Positions 44,923 through 53,413 of a stretch of DNA of 64,000 nt are shown piece after piece. The position numbers were made by a program, and so were the translations under genes. This DNA is from Pedobacter heparinus DSM 2366 (GTDB lineage: Bacteria; Bacteroidota; Bacteroidia; Sphingobacteriales; Sphingobacteriaceae), in the NCBI RefSeq assembly GCF_000023825.1, contig NC_013061.1, positions 1,860,001 through 1,924,000 of the forward strand. Direction: 5' to 3'. Position 1 is the first letter of the stretch. Each line of letters opens with the position of its first letter. Under the pieces are notes generated by a model. That model was given only the letters and a program-made list of their open reading frames with translations. It did not search any database and was not told the origin of the DNA.

Positions 44923-47025
44923 ATGAACATGAAAAAGAATTTACTTATTGCATTTACACTGGTCATCTCCCTAATGGCATGCAAGAAGGAGAAAACACCT
45001 GAACCCGAAACGGAAGAACGTAAACCGGAAGTTCTCATTAAAAACATCACAGAAAAACTGGCCGCGGCCGATAGTATCAGTACCTTTAACAATGCCCTTA
45101 AAAGCATGAAGCTTAGGGCAGAGGAAACTGCCCAGGGGATTACCGTTTTTGCGCCGCTAAACGAAAGCTCTGCTGCGCCGGGACGGGTAAGTAAACTGTC
45201 GTCGACAGGCAATGCCAGCGGTACAAGGGCTGGGAATGCCATTGCGGATGTAGCTACTGTACCGCAACTGGTGCTGACCGATTCCGTATTGCGGGACCAT
45301 ATTGTAAAGGGTGTATTCAAGCTGTCGGACCTGACAGATGGTAAACTGCTTACAGGTTTAAGCGGTAAACAGCTTAAGGTAAGCCGCTCTGCGGATACCA
45401 TCTGGATCAACGGGGTACAGATTGGTGGCAAAGAGATTTTAAATACCAATAACGAAGTGGTGTATACGGTAAAATCGGTGTTGACGGCAACTTCGGTTAC
45501 CGACCAGCTGCAATCCACTTCTATTGAGGTTACGGTTTGGGACGGGACTTTATGGACCACTGCAAAACCTACAGGTGCAGTACTGGCCGGTGCAACCGTT
45601 ACGCTTTACCGTACACAGCAAAATTATGCAGATAGCGTAGCGGCATACACCGCCATAAGCGATGCTGCAGGCAAGGCATTGTTTAAGTCAATTACAGCCG
45701 GAACTTATTATATCAAGGCATCCTCTGGTGCAAAAAGCAATATTTTCAACCGTTCTGCAAAGCAGGCTGGTTTATATTCGGGTTATGCTGTTGCAGGCAT
45801 ATTCCAGTCGCAGGCAGAAATTACTGCGGCAGCAACCCAGACCGGTGCACAGCCGGGTAACTTTAAATGGCTGGATGCCAATGGGGACGGTATAATCAAT
45901 AACAGTGACAGGGTAACTTTGCCTTATGAGCAGGCTGTAGCTGCAAATGGCACGGTAAAGAAAATAGCTGTATCGATTGGTTTACTGAACAATAAGCAAG
46001 AACCTTTATTAACGGAACAGGAGTTTCTGACAGGCATGAGCAATGCGGAAAACAACATTGCCAGCTGGCAGAAAAACCTGGTGGTTGCCGACGGACTGCT
46101 AAGCCATCAGGCTTCGATAGATTCCATACCACTGGTTTTTAAAGCAAACTATCAGGCTTTTGGTAATTTTACATTTACGCCGACCAATCCCGGTGTTACC
46201 CAGATCTGGCAACAGGGATATGCGTATATTGCTGCATTGAACACTTTGCAGCAAAAAGCACCGCTTGCGATGAGCAGACGTGCAGAAAAGATGAGCCAGT
46301 TAAAGGCCACAAGGGTGTATGTTTATTTACAGCTGCTGACTTATTTTGGCAACATTCCTTTGGCACAGACTGCGGGTAGTTTAACGAATGCCAACCGGGC
46401 TGCGGTAGTTAATTTTATTTCTGCCGAACTGGCATCGGCAGCAGATTCCCTGTCGCTTGGTGCCAGCGGAGCGGCCAGCCTGAACGGGCTTTCTGTTAAA
46501 GTGTTGCAGGCAAAGGCAGCCTTGCTGGAAAAAGAATATGGAAAGGTGGCCGACCTGACCAATTATGTGCTGAACAGTGGCCAATATATGCTGGCAGCTG
46601 CCGGAGCACAATTTAATGCAGGAAATGCAGAACTGATCTGGGACAATTCGGCCAATATCGATGTGAACGTGAAGAGCTACTTTTTTAACCGGTCAGTTTT
46701 ACCTTACCTGAGGCTCACAGAAGTTTACCTGATGTCGGCCGAGGCCAGTATGGCACTGGGCAATACCATTAATGCGCAGACGAGGTATCAAACACTGGCA
46801 CAGCGTTCGTCCTTCTCTCCAACCTTTAGTCAGGCCAATTTAAGGGCATTGTGGACTGCCGAAATGAGAAGAGAAGGTGTGGCCTTCGCCAACCTGACCA
46901 GGTGGGGAACTGCTGCCGATGAGCTGGCGAGATATGGATTCTCATCTGCAAAAAATAACCGCTTACCTATACCTCAGGCAATCCTGGACCAGAACCCTGG
47001 TATGCTTCAGAACCCCGGGTATTGA
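44923..47025 (+). CDS. Multidomain lipoprotein: FAS1, beta-sandwich, EF-hand-like loop and SusD core
   Basis: A 700-residue surface lipoprotein ('LISLMACKKEK' lipobox; a start at 44929 is also possible). Domains: residues ~35-190 FAS1/fasciclin ('GITVFAPLNES', 'LRDHIVKGVFKLSDL', 'NNEVVYTVKSVL'); ~200-280 a carboxypeptidase-regulatory or Cna-B-like sandwich ('LAGATVTLYRT', 'AGTYYIKASSG'); ~315-330 a calcium-type loop ('WLDANGDGIINNSDRV'); ~370-700 a compact SusD core ('IWQQGYAYIAALNTLQ', 'LRLTEVYLMSAEA', ending 'IPQAILDQNPGMLQNPGY'). No SusC gene is adjacent. It may be an adhesin or glycan-binding protein. Confidence 0.85.
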   Translation: MNMKKNLLIAFTLVISLMACKKEKTPEPETEERKPEVLIKNITEKLAAADSISTFNNALKSMKLRAEETAQGITVFAPLNESSAAPGRVSKLSSTGNASGTRAGNAIADVATVPQLVLTDSVLRDHIVKGVFKLSDLTDGKLLTGLSGKQLKVSRSADTIWINGVQIGGKEILNTNNEVVYTVKSVLTATSVTDQLQSTSIEVTVWDGTLWTTAKPTGAVLAGATVTLYRTQQNYADSVAAYTAISDAAGKALFKSITAGTYYIKASSGAKSNIFNRSAKQAGLYSGYAVAGIFQSQAEITAAATQTGAQPGNFKWLDANGDGIINNSDRVTLPYEQAVAANGTVKKIAVSIGLLNNKQEPLLTEQEFLTGMSNAENNIASWQKNLVVADGLLSHQASIDSIPLVFKANYQAFGNFTFTPTNPGVTQIWQQGYAYIAALNTLQQKAPLAMSRRAEKMSQLKATRVYVYLQLLTYFGNIPLAQTAGSLTNANRAAVVNFISAELASAADSLSLGASGAASLNGLSVKVLQAKAALLEKEYGKVADLTNYVLNSGQYMLAAAGAQFNAGNAELIWDNSANIDVNVKSYFFNRSVLPYLRLTEVYLMSAEASMALGNTINAQTRYQTLAQRSSFSPTFSQANLRALWTAEMRREGVAFANLTRWGTAADELARYGFSSAKNNRLPIPQAILDQNPGMLQNPGY

Positions 47026-47046
47026 TCATATTTTTTTAACGCTATT

Positions 47047-47087
47047 GGAGGGCCTTTCAGTTGAGTACTGAGGGCCCTCCTTATTTT
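47047..47087 (+). terminator. Terminator after the FAS1-SusD gene
   Basis: GGAGGGCC near 47047 pairs with GGCCCTCC ending at 47080, with extra pairing inside (CAGT/ACTG), followed by TTATTTT. It lies 22 nt after the stop. Confidence 0.85.
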
Positions 47088-47180
47088 AGCCGCACCGTAA
47101 TCCAGGTCTGCCGGATGAAAAAAAAAACAGTCAGCCCGATTAAAACCGGTTGTGAACTGAAATAAAATTTAATTTATGTC

Positions 47181-47263
47181 AATTTTTCTGAAAAATTTTC
47201 GGAAATATTGGTAAGTGTTGTTATGATAACTTGTATTATGGAGTTTTACCGAAAATTATTTCA
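47181..47263. repeat. Nested palindrome and inverted repeat before the cysteine synthase gene
   Basis: AATTTTTC-T-GAAAAATT is a perfect palindrome at 47181-47197. TGAAAAATTTTCGG (47189-47202) reappears in inverted orientation as CCGAAAATTATTTCA (47249-47263), one base longer. The second arm ends 8 nt before the start codon. This looks like a regulatory region, possibly responding to sulfur or thiol status. Confidence 0.65.
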
Positions 47264-47271
47264 TTGATAGA

Positions 47272-48321
47272 ATGTTGACTGAAACCAAAGCGCAGGCTTG
47301 TTTAACTGCAGACCTTACGGATAAATTTGAACACTTGTGGCATCTGGTGGGCAATACGCCCATGCTTGAACTCCAGTATACATACAAAGGAAAAGCGGGA
47401 AAAGTGTATGTAAAATGCGAACATTATAACCTTACCGGAAGTGTGAAAGACAGAATGGCGCTGAACATTATGTATGAAGCTTACAGATCATGTGCAATTA
47501 AACCTGGTGATACCATTATTGAAGCTACAAGTGGCAATACAGGAATAGCATTTGCGGCTATTGGCCGGGCCCTGGGCCATCCGGTGAAGATCATTATGCC
47601 AAACTGGTTGAGCAAGGAGCGTATTGATATCATCAGGAGCATGGGTGCCGAAGTAATTTTGATCAGTAAGGAAGAAGGTGGTTTTTTGGGCAGCATTAAA
47701 ATGTGTGAGGACCTTGCTGCTGCCGGAAGGGTTTTCCTGCCCAGACAATTTGAAAACCAGTATAATGGAGAAGCCCATGAGAAAACCACGGGTATGGAGA
47801 TCTGGGAGCAATTGAAATTAAAGGGATTAAGACCTGATGCTTTTGTAGCAGGGGTTGGAACAGGGGGGACGGTAATGGGCGTTGGAAAAGGGCTGCGATC
47901 ACATCATGCCGCTATCAAAATCCATCCACTGGAACCCGCTGAAAGTCCGACCTTAACCACAGGATATAAAGTTGGTACCCACCGTATACAAGGAATTTCT
48001 GACGAATTTATCCCCGCTATAGTGAAGCTGGATGAACTGGATGAGGTTGTCCAGGCCCATGATGGCGATGCGATCATTATGGCACAAAAGCTGGCTAAGG
48101 AACTTGGCCTGGCAGTAGGGATCTCTTCGGGTGCAAATGTGATCGGTGCCATTAAATTAAAAGAACAAATGGGTGCCGATGCAGTGGTGGTTACCTTGTT
48201 GTCGGACAGCAACAAAAAGTATTTAAGTACCGATCTTGTGAAAGAAGAGCCGGTTAAGGCTTTATATGTATCTACAGATACTGTGTTTACTGGCTACCAG
48301 CCAATTTGCAGACTAAAATAA
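47272..48321 (+). CDS. Cysteine synthase / cystathionine beta-synthase-family PLP enzyme
   Basis: A 349-residue cytoplasmic enzyme of fold type II. The PLP lysine is in '[12 protein letters not shown]' and the phosphate-binding loop in '[13 protein letters not shown]'. '[15 protein letters not shown]' is the substrate loop of O-acetylserine sulfhydrylases. It makes cysteine from O-acetylserine and sulfide; cystathionine synthesis is an alternative, since there is no CBS regulatory domain to decide. A C-terminal extension of ~25 residues ('[16 protein letters not shown]') is unusual. The DsbD gene follows 8 nt later. Confidence 0.88.
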   Translation: MLTETKAQACLTADLTDKFEHLWHLVGNTPMLELQYTYKGKAGKVYVKCEHYNLTGSVKDRMALNIMYEAYRSCAIKPGDTIIEATSGNTGIAFAAIGRALGHPVKIIMPNWLSKERIDIIRSMGAEVILISKEEGGFLGSIKMCEDLAAAGRVFLPRQFENQYNGEAHEKTTGMEIWEQLKLKGLRPDAFVAGVGTGGTVMGVGKGLRSHHAAIKIHPLEPAESPTLTTGYKVGTHRIQGISDEFIPAIVKLDELDEVVQAHDGDAIIMAQKLAKELGLAVGISSGANVIGAIKLKEQMGADAVVVTLLSDSNKKYLSTDLVKEEPVKALYVSTDTVFTGYQPICRLK

Positions 48322-48329
48322 AATCGTAA

Positions 48330-50033
48330 ATGAAACTAAACCATCACCATATATTTATGACCTTACGGATCTTCATTCTCGGGCTTTTTATTTTGCTGGG
48401 TACCAGCAGTTATGTCCATGCCCAGGAAGCCGATACGAGCCTTTCCGGTCTGGAGTTTACCGAAATTGCCCCTGATACTGTCAGCCCGGCTGATACGGTT
48501 GCAGCCAAAGCTGCAGTTGTGCCGGCAGCTGGCGTAGCCGGCATTGCGGCTGCACCGGGCAATAAAGCCCCTGCAGCTGAAGCGGACAAAACCCTTTGGG
48601 GAACCTTTATAGCCGGACTGGTAGGTGGTTTTCTGGCCTTTCTGATGCCCTGCATCTTTCCCATGGTGCCCCTTACCATCAGTTATTTTACCAAAAGGGC
48701 AGGCAGTAAAGGCAAAGGCATTGGCCAGGCCCTGATCTATGGGCTTTCCATCATTGTCATTTATGTAGGTTTTGGCCTGCTGATCACTGTTTTGTTCGGA
48801 TCGGCCGGCCTGAATGCATTGAGTGCAAGCGGTTTGTTCAACTTTCTGTTCTTTATTTTGCTGGTGGTATTCGCCATCTCCTTTTTCGGGGCTTTCGAGA
48901 TCACCCTGCCCAGTGCTTTCGTCAATAAGATAGACAACAAGGCCGATAACAGCAAAGGCCTGGCAGGCATCTTTTTTATGGCTGCTTCACTGGCCCTGGT
49001 CTCTTTCTCCTGTACCGGTCCGATCATCGGTACCTTACTGGTAGATGCCAGTTCCAAAGGAGAGTTACTGGGCCCGGCCGTCGGTATGTTTGGTTTTGCC
49101 CTGGCCCTGGCCCTTCCCTTTACCTTATCGGCCATATTTCCCGGCTTTTTGAGCAGTATGCCCAAATCCGGAGGCTGGCTGAACAGCGTAAAGGTATGCC
49201 TGGGTTTCCTGGAACTGGCCCTGGCCTTAAAGTTTTTGTCATCGGCCGACCTGGCCTGGCACTGGGAATGGTTTGACCGGGAGATCTTCCTGGTGCTGTG
49301 GATCGTGATCTTTGTGCTGATGGGGATCTATTTACTGGGGAAGATCAGGTTCTCTCACGACAGTGAGGTACCTTATATATCTGTTCCCAGGTTGTTCCTG
49401 GCCATTCTTTCTTTTTCCTTTGCGCTGTACATGGTGCCCGGGCTGTGGGGCGCGCCGGTAAGCGTACTGAGCGGACTGGCCCCACCAATGAATACCCAGG
49501 ACTTTATCCTGAACGGCAACCAGTCCTCAGCTTCAGGAAGTGTAGCTGCAGATTTTCCGGCCCATGTCAAATACAGCGGATCTTTAAAAGCCCCGGTAGG
49601 TTTCCATCCTTTCTTTGAACTGGAAGAAGGACTGGCCTATGCAAAAAAAGTAAACAAACCTGTACTGCTTGATTTTACAGGGCATACCTGTGTAAACTGC
49701 CGCAGAATGGAAGACCTGGTATGGGTGGACCAGGAGGTGGGCAGACTGATCAAAGAGGAATATGTACTGATCCAGCTGTATGCCGACGACCGCAACATCA
49801 AAATGGAGAAAGACAAGGTCCATTATTCCAGTGTGCTGAAACGCAATACGGATGACCTGGGTTATTGGAACCTGGATTTCCAGGCTACAAAATACGGCTC
49901 CAATGCACAACCCTTATATGTACTGGCGGGTCATGACCTGAACCCACTGGTAAAACCCCAGGGAGCTATATTCGATGCAAAGGAATATGCAGCTTACCTG
50001 CAAAGCGGCTTAAACGCATTTAAGGGGAAATAA
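48330..50033 (+). CDS. dsbD: DsbD-like thiol:disulfide interchange protein lacking the alpha domain
   Basis: A 567-residue inner-membrane electron carrier passing thioredoxin-derived electrons to the periplasm. Order: signal ending YVHAQE; ~60 residues of Ala/Pro-rich linker where DsbD-alpha would normally be; eight membrane helices with redox cysteines in 'LMPCIFPMVPLTISYF' and 'SFSCTGPIIGTLL'; and a C-terminal thioredoxin domain with CVNC ('GHTCVNCRRMEDL'). The missing N-terminal domain suggests a separate periplasmic acceptor. Linked to cysteine synthesis by operon. Confidence 0.88.
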   Translation: MKLNHHHIFMTLRIFILGLFILLGTSSYVHAQEADTSLSGLEFTEIAPDTVSPADTVAAKAAVVPAAGVAGIAAAPGNKAPAAEADKTLWGTFIAGLVGGFLAFLMPCIFPMVPLTISYFTKRAGSKGKGIGQALIYGLSIIVIYVGFGLLITVLFGSAGLNALSASGLFNFLFFILLVVFAISFFGAFEITLPSAFVNKIDNKADNSKGLAGIFFMAASLALVSFSCTGPIIGTLLVDASSKGELLGPAVGMFGFALALALPFTLSAIFPGFLSSMPKSGGWLNSVKVCLGFLELALALKFLSSADLAWHWEWFDREIFLVLWIVIFVLMGIYLLGKIRFSHDSEVPYISVPRLFLAILSFSFALYMVPGLWGAPVSVLSGLAPPMNTQDFILNGNQSSASGSVAADFPAHVKYSGSLKAPVGFHPFFELEEGLAYAKKVNKPVLLDFTGHTCVNCRRMEDLVWVDQEVGRLIKEEYVLIQLYADDRNIKMEKDKVHYSSVLKRNTDDLGYWNLDFQATKYGSNAQPLYVLAGHDLNPLVKPQGAIFDAKEYAAYLQSGLNAFKGK

Positions 50034-50073
50034 ACAATACTATCCATAAAAAAACGAAAATAGGTAGTTAATG

Positions 50074-50112
50074 AATAAACAGGGGCTGGTGGATACCGGC
50101 CCTGTTTATTTT
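50074..50112 (+). terminator. Terminator after dsbD
   Basis: An 11-bp stem AATAAACAGGG/CCCTGTTTATT (50074-50084, 50100-50110) with a 15-nt loop and a short T-run. The rest of the 261-nt gap before fabF holds the promoter at 50188. Confidence 0.65.
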
Positions 50113-50187
50113 ATGGATATGGGCCGGCGTATCCGATAAAGCTAATGCCTTAATTTTCAGTGATGTTTAAAATGTTTACTACTTAAA

Positions 50188-50220
50188 TTGAGCTTTAATG
50201 GTTAAACAATGTTATTTTTG
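50188..50220 (+). promoter_or_regulatory. Probable fabF promoter
   Basis: TTG at 50188-50190 and TATTTTTG at 50213-50220 are 22 nt apart. The predicted leader of about 70 nt is long but acceptable. Confidence 0.5.
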
Positions 50221-50294
50221 GCTTTTAATAGCATAAATTAGGAAATGGTGTGGCAACCTTAACAGGAAGCCTGCTATATAATTAACAGATAAAT

Positions 50295-51548
50295 ATGAAA
50301 AGAGTAGTAGTAACGGGTTTAGGCGCTATAACCCCCTTGGGGAATACAGTAAGCGAATTTTGGAAGAACATTGTAGCCGGTAAAAGCGGTGCAGCTGCCA
50401 TTACAAAATTTGATACCTCTAAATTCAAAACTAATTTTGCTGCTGAAGTAAAAGATTTCAATATTGAGGCTTACATTGATAAAAAAGAAGTTAAGAAGTA
50501 CGATCTGTATACCCAGTATGCAATAGCGGCCAGCGATCAGGCCATTCAGGATTCAGGACTTAACTTTGAAACTATGCCGGAAACCGAACGTTATGAAGTT
50601 GGTGTGATCTGGGCATCGGGTAATGGCGGGATCGGAACTTTTGAGCAACAGCTGAAGGAGTACCATCTTGGTGACGGAACGCCAAGGTTCAGCCCTTATT
50701 TCATTCCGAAAATGATTGTTGACATTGCGGCGGGTGTGATCTCCATCCGTCATAAACTACATGGGCCCAATTACGCTACAGTTTCGGCCTGTGCCTCATC
50801 CAATACGGCCATCATCAGTGCCTTTGATACCATCCGTTTGGGTAAGGCCAATATAATGGTTGCCGGAGGGTCTGAAGCAGCAATCACCGAGTCTTCGGTT
50901 GGGGGCTTTAATTCGGCACATGCCTTATCTAAAAGAAATGATGATCCTGCAGGTGCCTCAAGACCTTTTGATAAAGACCGTGATGGTTTTGTGATCGGGG
51001 AAGGTGCCGGTGCTTTGATCCTGGAAGAACTGGAACATGCCAAGGCAAGGGGCGCACATATCTACGCAGAAATTGTTGGTGGTGGTATGGCCGCTGATGC
51101 CTATCATTTAACAGGTACACCACCAGATGGTTTAGGTGCATCCTTAGGCATTGCAAAGGCCCTGGCCGAGGCAGGTATAGGTGCAGAAAAAATTGACTAT
51201 ATCAATGCCCATGCTACTTCTACCGGTCTGGGCGACATAGGTGAACTGCATGGGATTAAAAAGGTGTTTAAGGATCTCCCTGTTGCCATCAGTGCTACCA
51301 AATCAATGACCGGACATTTGCTGGGCGGTGCCGGTGCAATTGAAAGCATCATTAGTGTAATGGCCATAAAAGACGGGATCATTCCGGGAACGATCAATAC
51401 AGAGAACATTGATCCTGAAATACCTGAGGGCTTAAACCTGATCATTGGAAAATCTGTTTACCAGCCTGTCAATTATGTGCTGAACAATACTTTTGGTTTT
51501 GGCGGGCATACGGCAACTTCCATATTTAAAAAGTACGGGGCTGATTAG
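50295..51548 (+). CDS. fabF: 3-oxoacyl-ACP synthase II (KAS II)
   Basis: A 417-residue condensing enzyme of type II fatty acid synthesis, adding malonyl-ACP units. The catalytic triad is C166 in 'TVSACASSNTAI', His in 'NAHATSTGLGD', and His in 'KSMTGHLLGGAG'. The C-terminal gate 'NNTFGFGGHTATSIF' closes the fold. Length fits the family. No other fatty-acid gene is adjacent, so it may be a specialised extra copy; a separate fab cluster cannot be excluded. Confidence 0.93.
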   Translation: MKRVVVTGLGAITPLGNTVSEFWKNIVAGKSGAAAITKFDTSKFKTNFAAEVKDFNIEAYIDKKEVKKYDLYTQYAIAASDQAIQDSGLNFETMPETERYEVGVIWASGNGGIGTFEQQLKEYHLGDGTPRFSPYFIPKMIVDIAAGVISIRHKLHGPNYATVSACASSNTAIISAFDTIRLGKANIMVAGGSEAAITESSVGGFNSAHALSKRNDDPAGASRPFDKDRDGFVIGEGAGALILEELEHAKARGAHIYAEIVGGGMAADAYHLTGTPPDGLGASLGIAKALAEAGIGAEKIDYINAHATSTGLGDIGELHGIKKVFKDLPVAISATKSMTGHLLGGAGAIESIISVMAIKDGIIPGTINTENIDPEIPEGLNLIIGKSVYQPVNYVLNNTFGFGGHTATSIFKKYGAD

Positions 51549-51564
51549 CCTTTGATCTATACAG

Positions 51565-51613
51565 AAACAGGAAAGGGCTGGTTGTTTTTGAACAACCAGC
51601 CCTTTCCTGTTTT
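51565..51613. terminator. Very long perfect hairpin terminator after fabF
   Basis: A 22-bp perfect stem (51565-51586 with 51591-51612) with a four-base loop tttg. A-rich and T-rich ends allow termination in either direction. Confidence 0.9.
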
Positions 51614-51682
51614 AAAGCCCGGCTATACCAAAACCCGAAATGGACTTTTGCTCTCCTAAAAATAAAGATTTAACTTGGCACA

Positions 51683-53311
51683 ATGAATATAGAATTCAAC
51701 AAGAACGAAGATGTGAACAAACAGTCGGTTTACGAATTGAAAACCAGGCTTAAAAAAATATATAAAGGTGGGGGAGATAAGAATGCGGCCAAACAAAAGG
51801 AAAAAGGTAAGCTGCTGGCACGTGAGCGCATCGCTTACCTGACCGATGAAGGTTCGGAGTTCTTAGAGATCGGGGCCTTTGCCGCTGAAGATATGTATGC
51901 AGAACAAGGCGGTTGTCCCGCTGCCGGCGTAGTTTGCGGGATAGGCTATGTTTCCGGCCGGCAATGTATGATCGTTGCAAATGATGCAACCGTAAAGGCA
52001 GGGGCATGGTTTCCTATGACCGCTAAAAAGAACCTGCGTGCGCAGGAAATTGCCATGGAAAACCGTTTGCCTGTCATTTATCTGGTGGATAGCGCTGGTG
52101 TTTATCTGCCGATGCAGGACGAGATCTTTCCGGATAAAGAACATTTTGGAAGAATGTTCAGGAACAATGCGATCATGTCCTCTGATGGCATTGTACAGAT
52201 TGCGGCCATTATGGGCTCATGTGTTGCCGGGGGAGCCTACCTCCCGATCATGAGTGATGAAGCCATGATTGTTGATGGTACCGGTTCTGTGTTTCTGGCG
52301 GGCTCGTACCTCGTCAAATCGGCCATAGGAGAGGATGTGGACAATGAAACCCTTGGCGGGGCAACCACACACTGTGAAATATCCGGGGTTACAGATTATA
52401 AGCATCCAAATGAACAGGCCTGCCTGGATAGCATACGGAACATCATGAGCAAGCTGGGGGCACCTGAGGTGGCCGGTTTTGACCGGGTTAAACCCTTGCC
52501 GCCTAAAAAAGATGAAGAAGAACTTTACGGCATATTACCTGAAAACAGGGAAAAACCTTATGAAATGCTGGATGTTATTGAACGCCTGGTAGATGGTTCT
52601 GAATTTGAAGAATATAAAAAATTATACGGGCAGAGCGTTATCTGCGGACTGGGCCGGATTGATGGCTGGGCTGTAGGTATTGTGGCCAACCAGCGTAAAG
52701 TGGTGAAATCCAAAAAAGGAGAAATGCAGTTTGGCGGGGTGATCTATTCAGATAGTGCCGACAAAGCGGCAAGGTTTATCATGAACTGTAACCAGAAAAA
52801 GATCCCCCTTGTATTTTTGCAGGATGTTACCGGCTTTATGGTCGGCAGCAGGTCTGAACAGGGCGGGATTATCAAAGATGGGGCAAAGATGGTGAACGCA
52901 GTTTCAAATTCGGTAGTGCCCAAATTTACCATTGTGATCGGAAATTCTTATGGGGCGGGTAATTATGCGATGTGTGGTAAAGCTTATGACCCCAGGCTGA
53001 TCTATGCCTGGCCCAGTGCAAAAATAGCGGTAATGGGAGGGGCTCAGGCCGCAAAGGTATTGCTGCAGATCCAGGAAGCTTCATTAAAGGCAAAAGCTGA
53101 GACCATTACCCCGGAAAGGGAGGCCGAGCTGTTAAAAGAAATTACCGATAGGTATAACAGCCAGACTACTCCGTATTATGCGGCTTCCAGGTTATGGGTG
53201 GATGGCATCATAGATCCTAAAGAAACACGTAAAGTGATTTCTATGGGGATAGAGGCTGCAAATCAATCGCCCATAAAAAAACAGTTTAACGTGGGTATTA
53301 TCCAGACCTGA
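51683..53311 (+). CDS. Acyl-CoA carboxylase carboxyltransferase subunit
   Basis: A 542-residue cytoplasmic carboxyltransferase of the propionyl-CoA/methylcrotonyl-CoA class. The double crotonase fold is visible: 'PVIYLVDSAGVYLPMQDEIF' and 'AAIMGSCVAGGAYLPIMSD' in the N half, and 'PLVFLQDVTGFMVGSRSE' and 'TIVIGNSYGAGNYAMCGKAY' in the C half, supplying the oxyanion glycines. It transfers carboxyl groups from biotin to acyl-CoA. No biotin carboxylase or biotin carrier gene is adjacent, so its partners are elsewhere. Substrate cannot be decided between propionyl- and methylcrotonyl-CoA. Confidence 0.9.
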   Translation: MNIEFNKNEDVNKQSVYELKTRLKKIYKGGGDKNAAKQKEKGKLLARERIAYLTDEGSEFLEIGAFAAEDMYAEQGGCPAAGVVCGIGYVSGRQCMIVANDATVKAGAWFPMTAKKNLRAQEIAMENRLPVIYLVDSAGVYLPMQDEIFPDKEHFGRMFRNNAIMSSDGIVQIAAIMGSCVAGGAYLPIMSDEAMIVDGTGSVFLAGSYLVKSAIGEDVDNETLGGATTHCEISGVTDYKHPNEQACLDSIRNIMSKLGAPEVAGFDRVKPLPPKKDEEELYGILPENREKPYEMLDVIERLVDGSEFEEYKKLYGQSVICGLGRIDGWAVGIVANQRKVVKSKKGEMQFGGVIYSDSADKAARFIMNCNQKKIPLVFLQDVTGFMVGSRSEQGGIIKDGAKMVNAVSNSVVPKFTIVIGNSYGAGNYAMCGKAYDPRLIYAWPSAKIAVMGGAQAAKVLLQIQEASLKAKAETITPEREAELLKEITDRYNSQTTPYYAASRLWVDGIIDPKETRKVISMGIEAANQSPIKKQFNVGIIQT

Positions 53312-53336
53312 GCTGGATTTATAATCTATATATCAC

Positions 53337-53359
53337 AATGTTGCATTTGTTGCAGCATT
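53337..53359. repeat. Inverted repeat upstream of trxB
   Basis: AATGTTGCA (53337-53345) and TGCAGCATT (53351-53359) form an inverted repeat with one mismatch, just upstream of the trxB -33 element. TATCACAAT also occurs at 53331-53339 and again at 53395-53403, flanking the promoter. Confidence 0.55.
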
Positions 53360-53364
53360 GGTAT

Positions 53365-53394
53365 TTGCGTATAGCAGGATAAAGCGTAATTTTG
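53365..53394 (+). promoter_or_regulatory. trxB promoter
   Basis: TTG at 53365-53367 (in TTTG) and TAATTTTG at 53387-53394, exactly 19 nt apart, fit the Bacteroidota consensus fully. The ATG is 20 nt after the -7 box. Confidence 0.87.
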
Positions 53395-53413
53395 TATCAC
53401 AATAGAAAAATAT

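Noticed and set aside
44923..47025. FAS1-SusD protein as an assembly artefact of two genes
   Set aside because: The frame is continuous, with plausible linkers and uniform base use, and no stop or second start with a signal lies between the domains.
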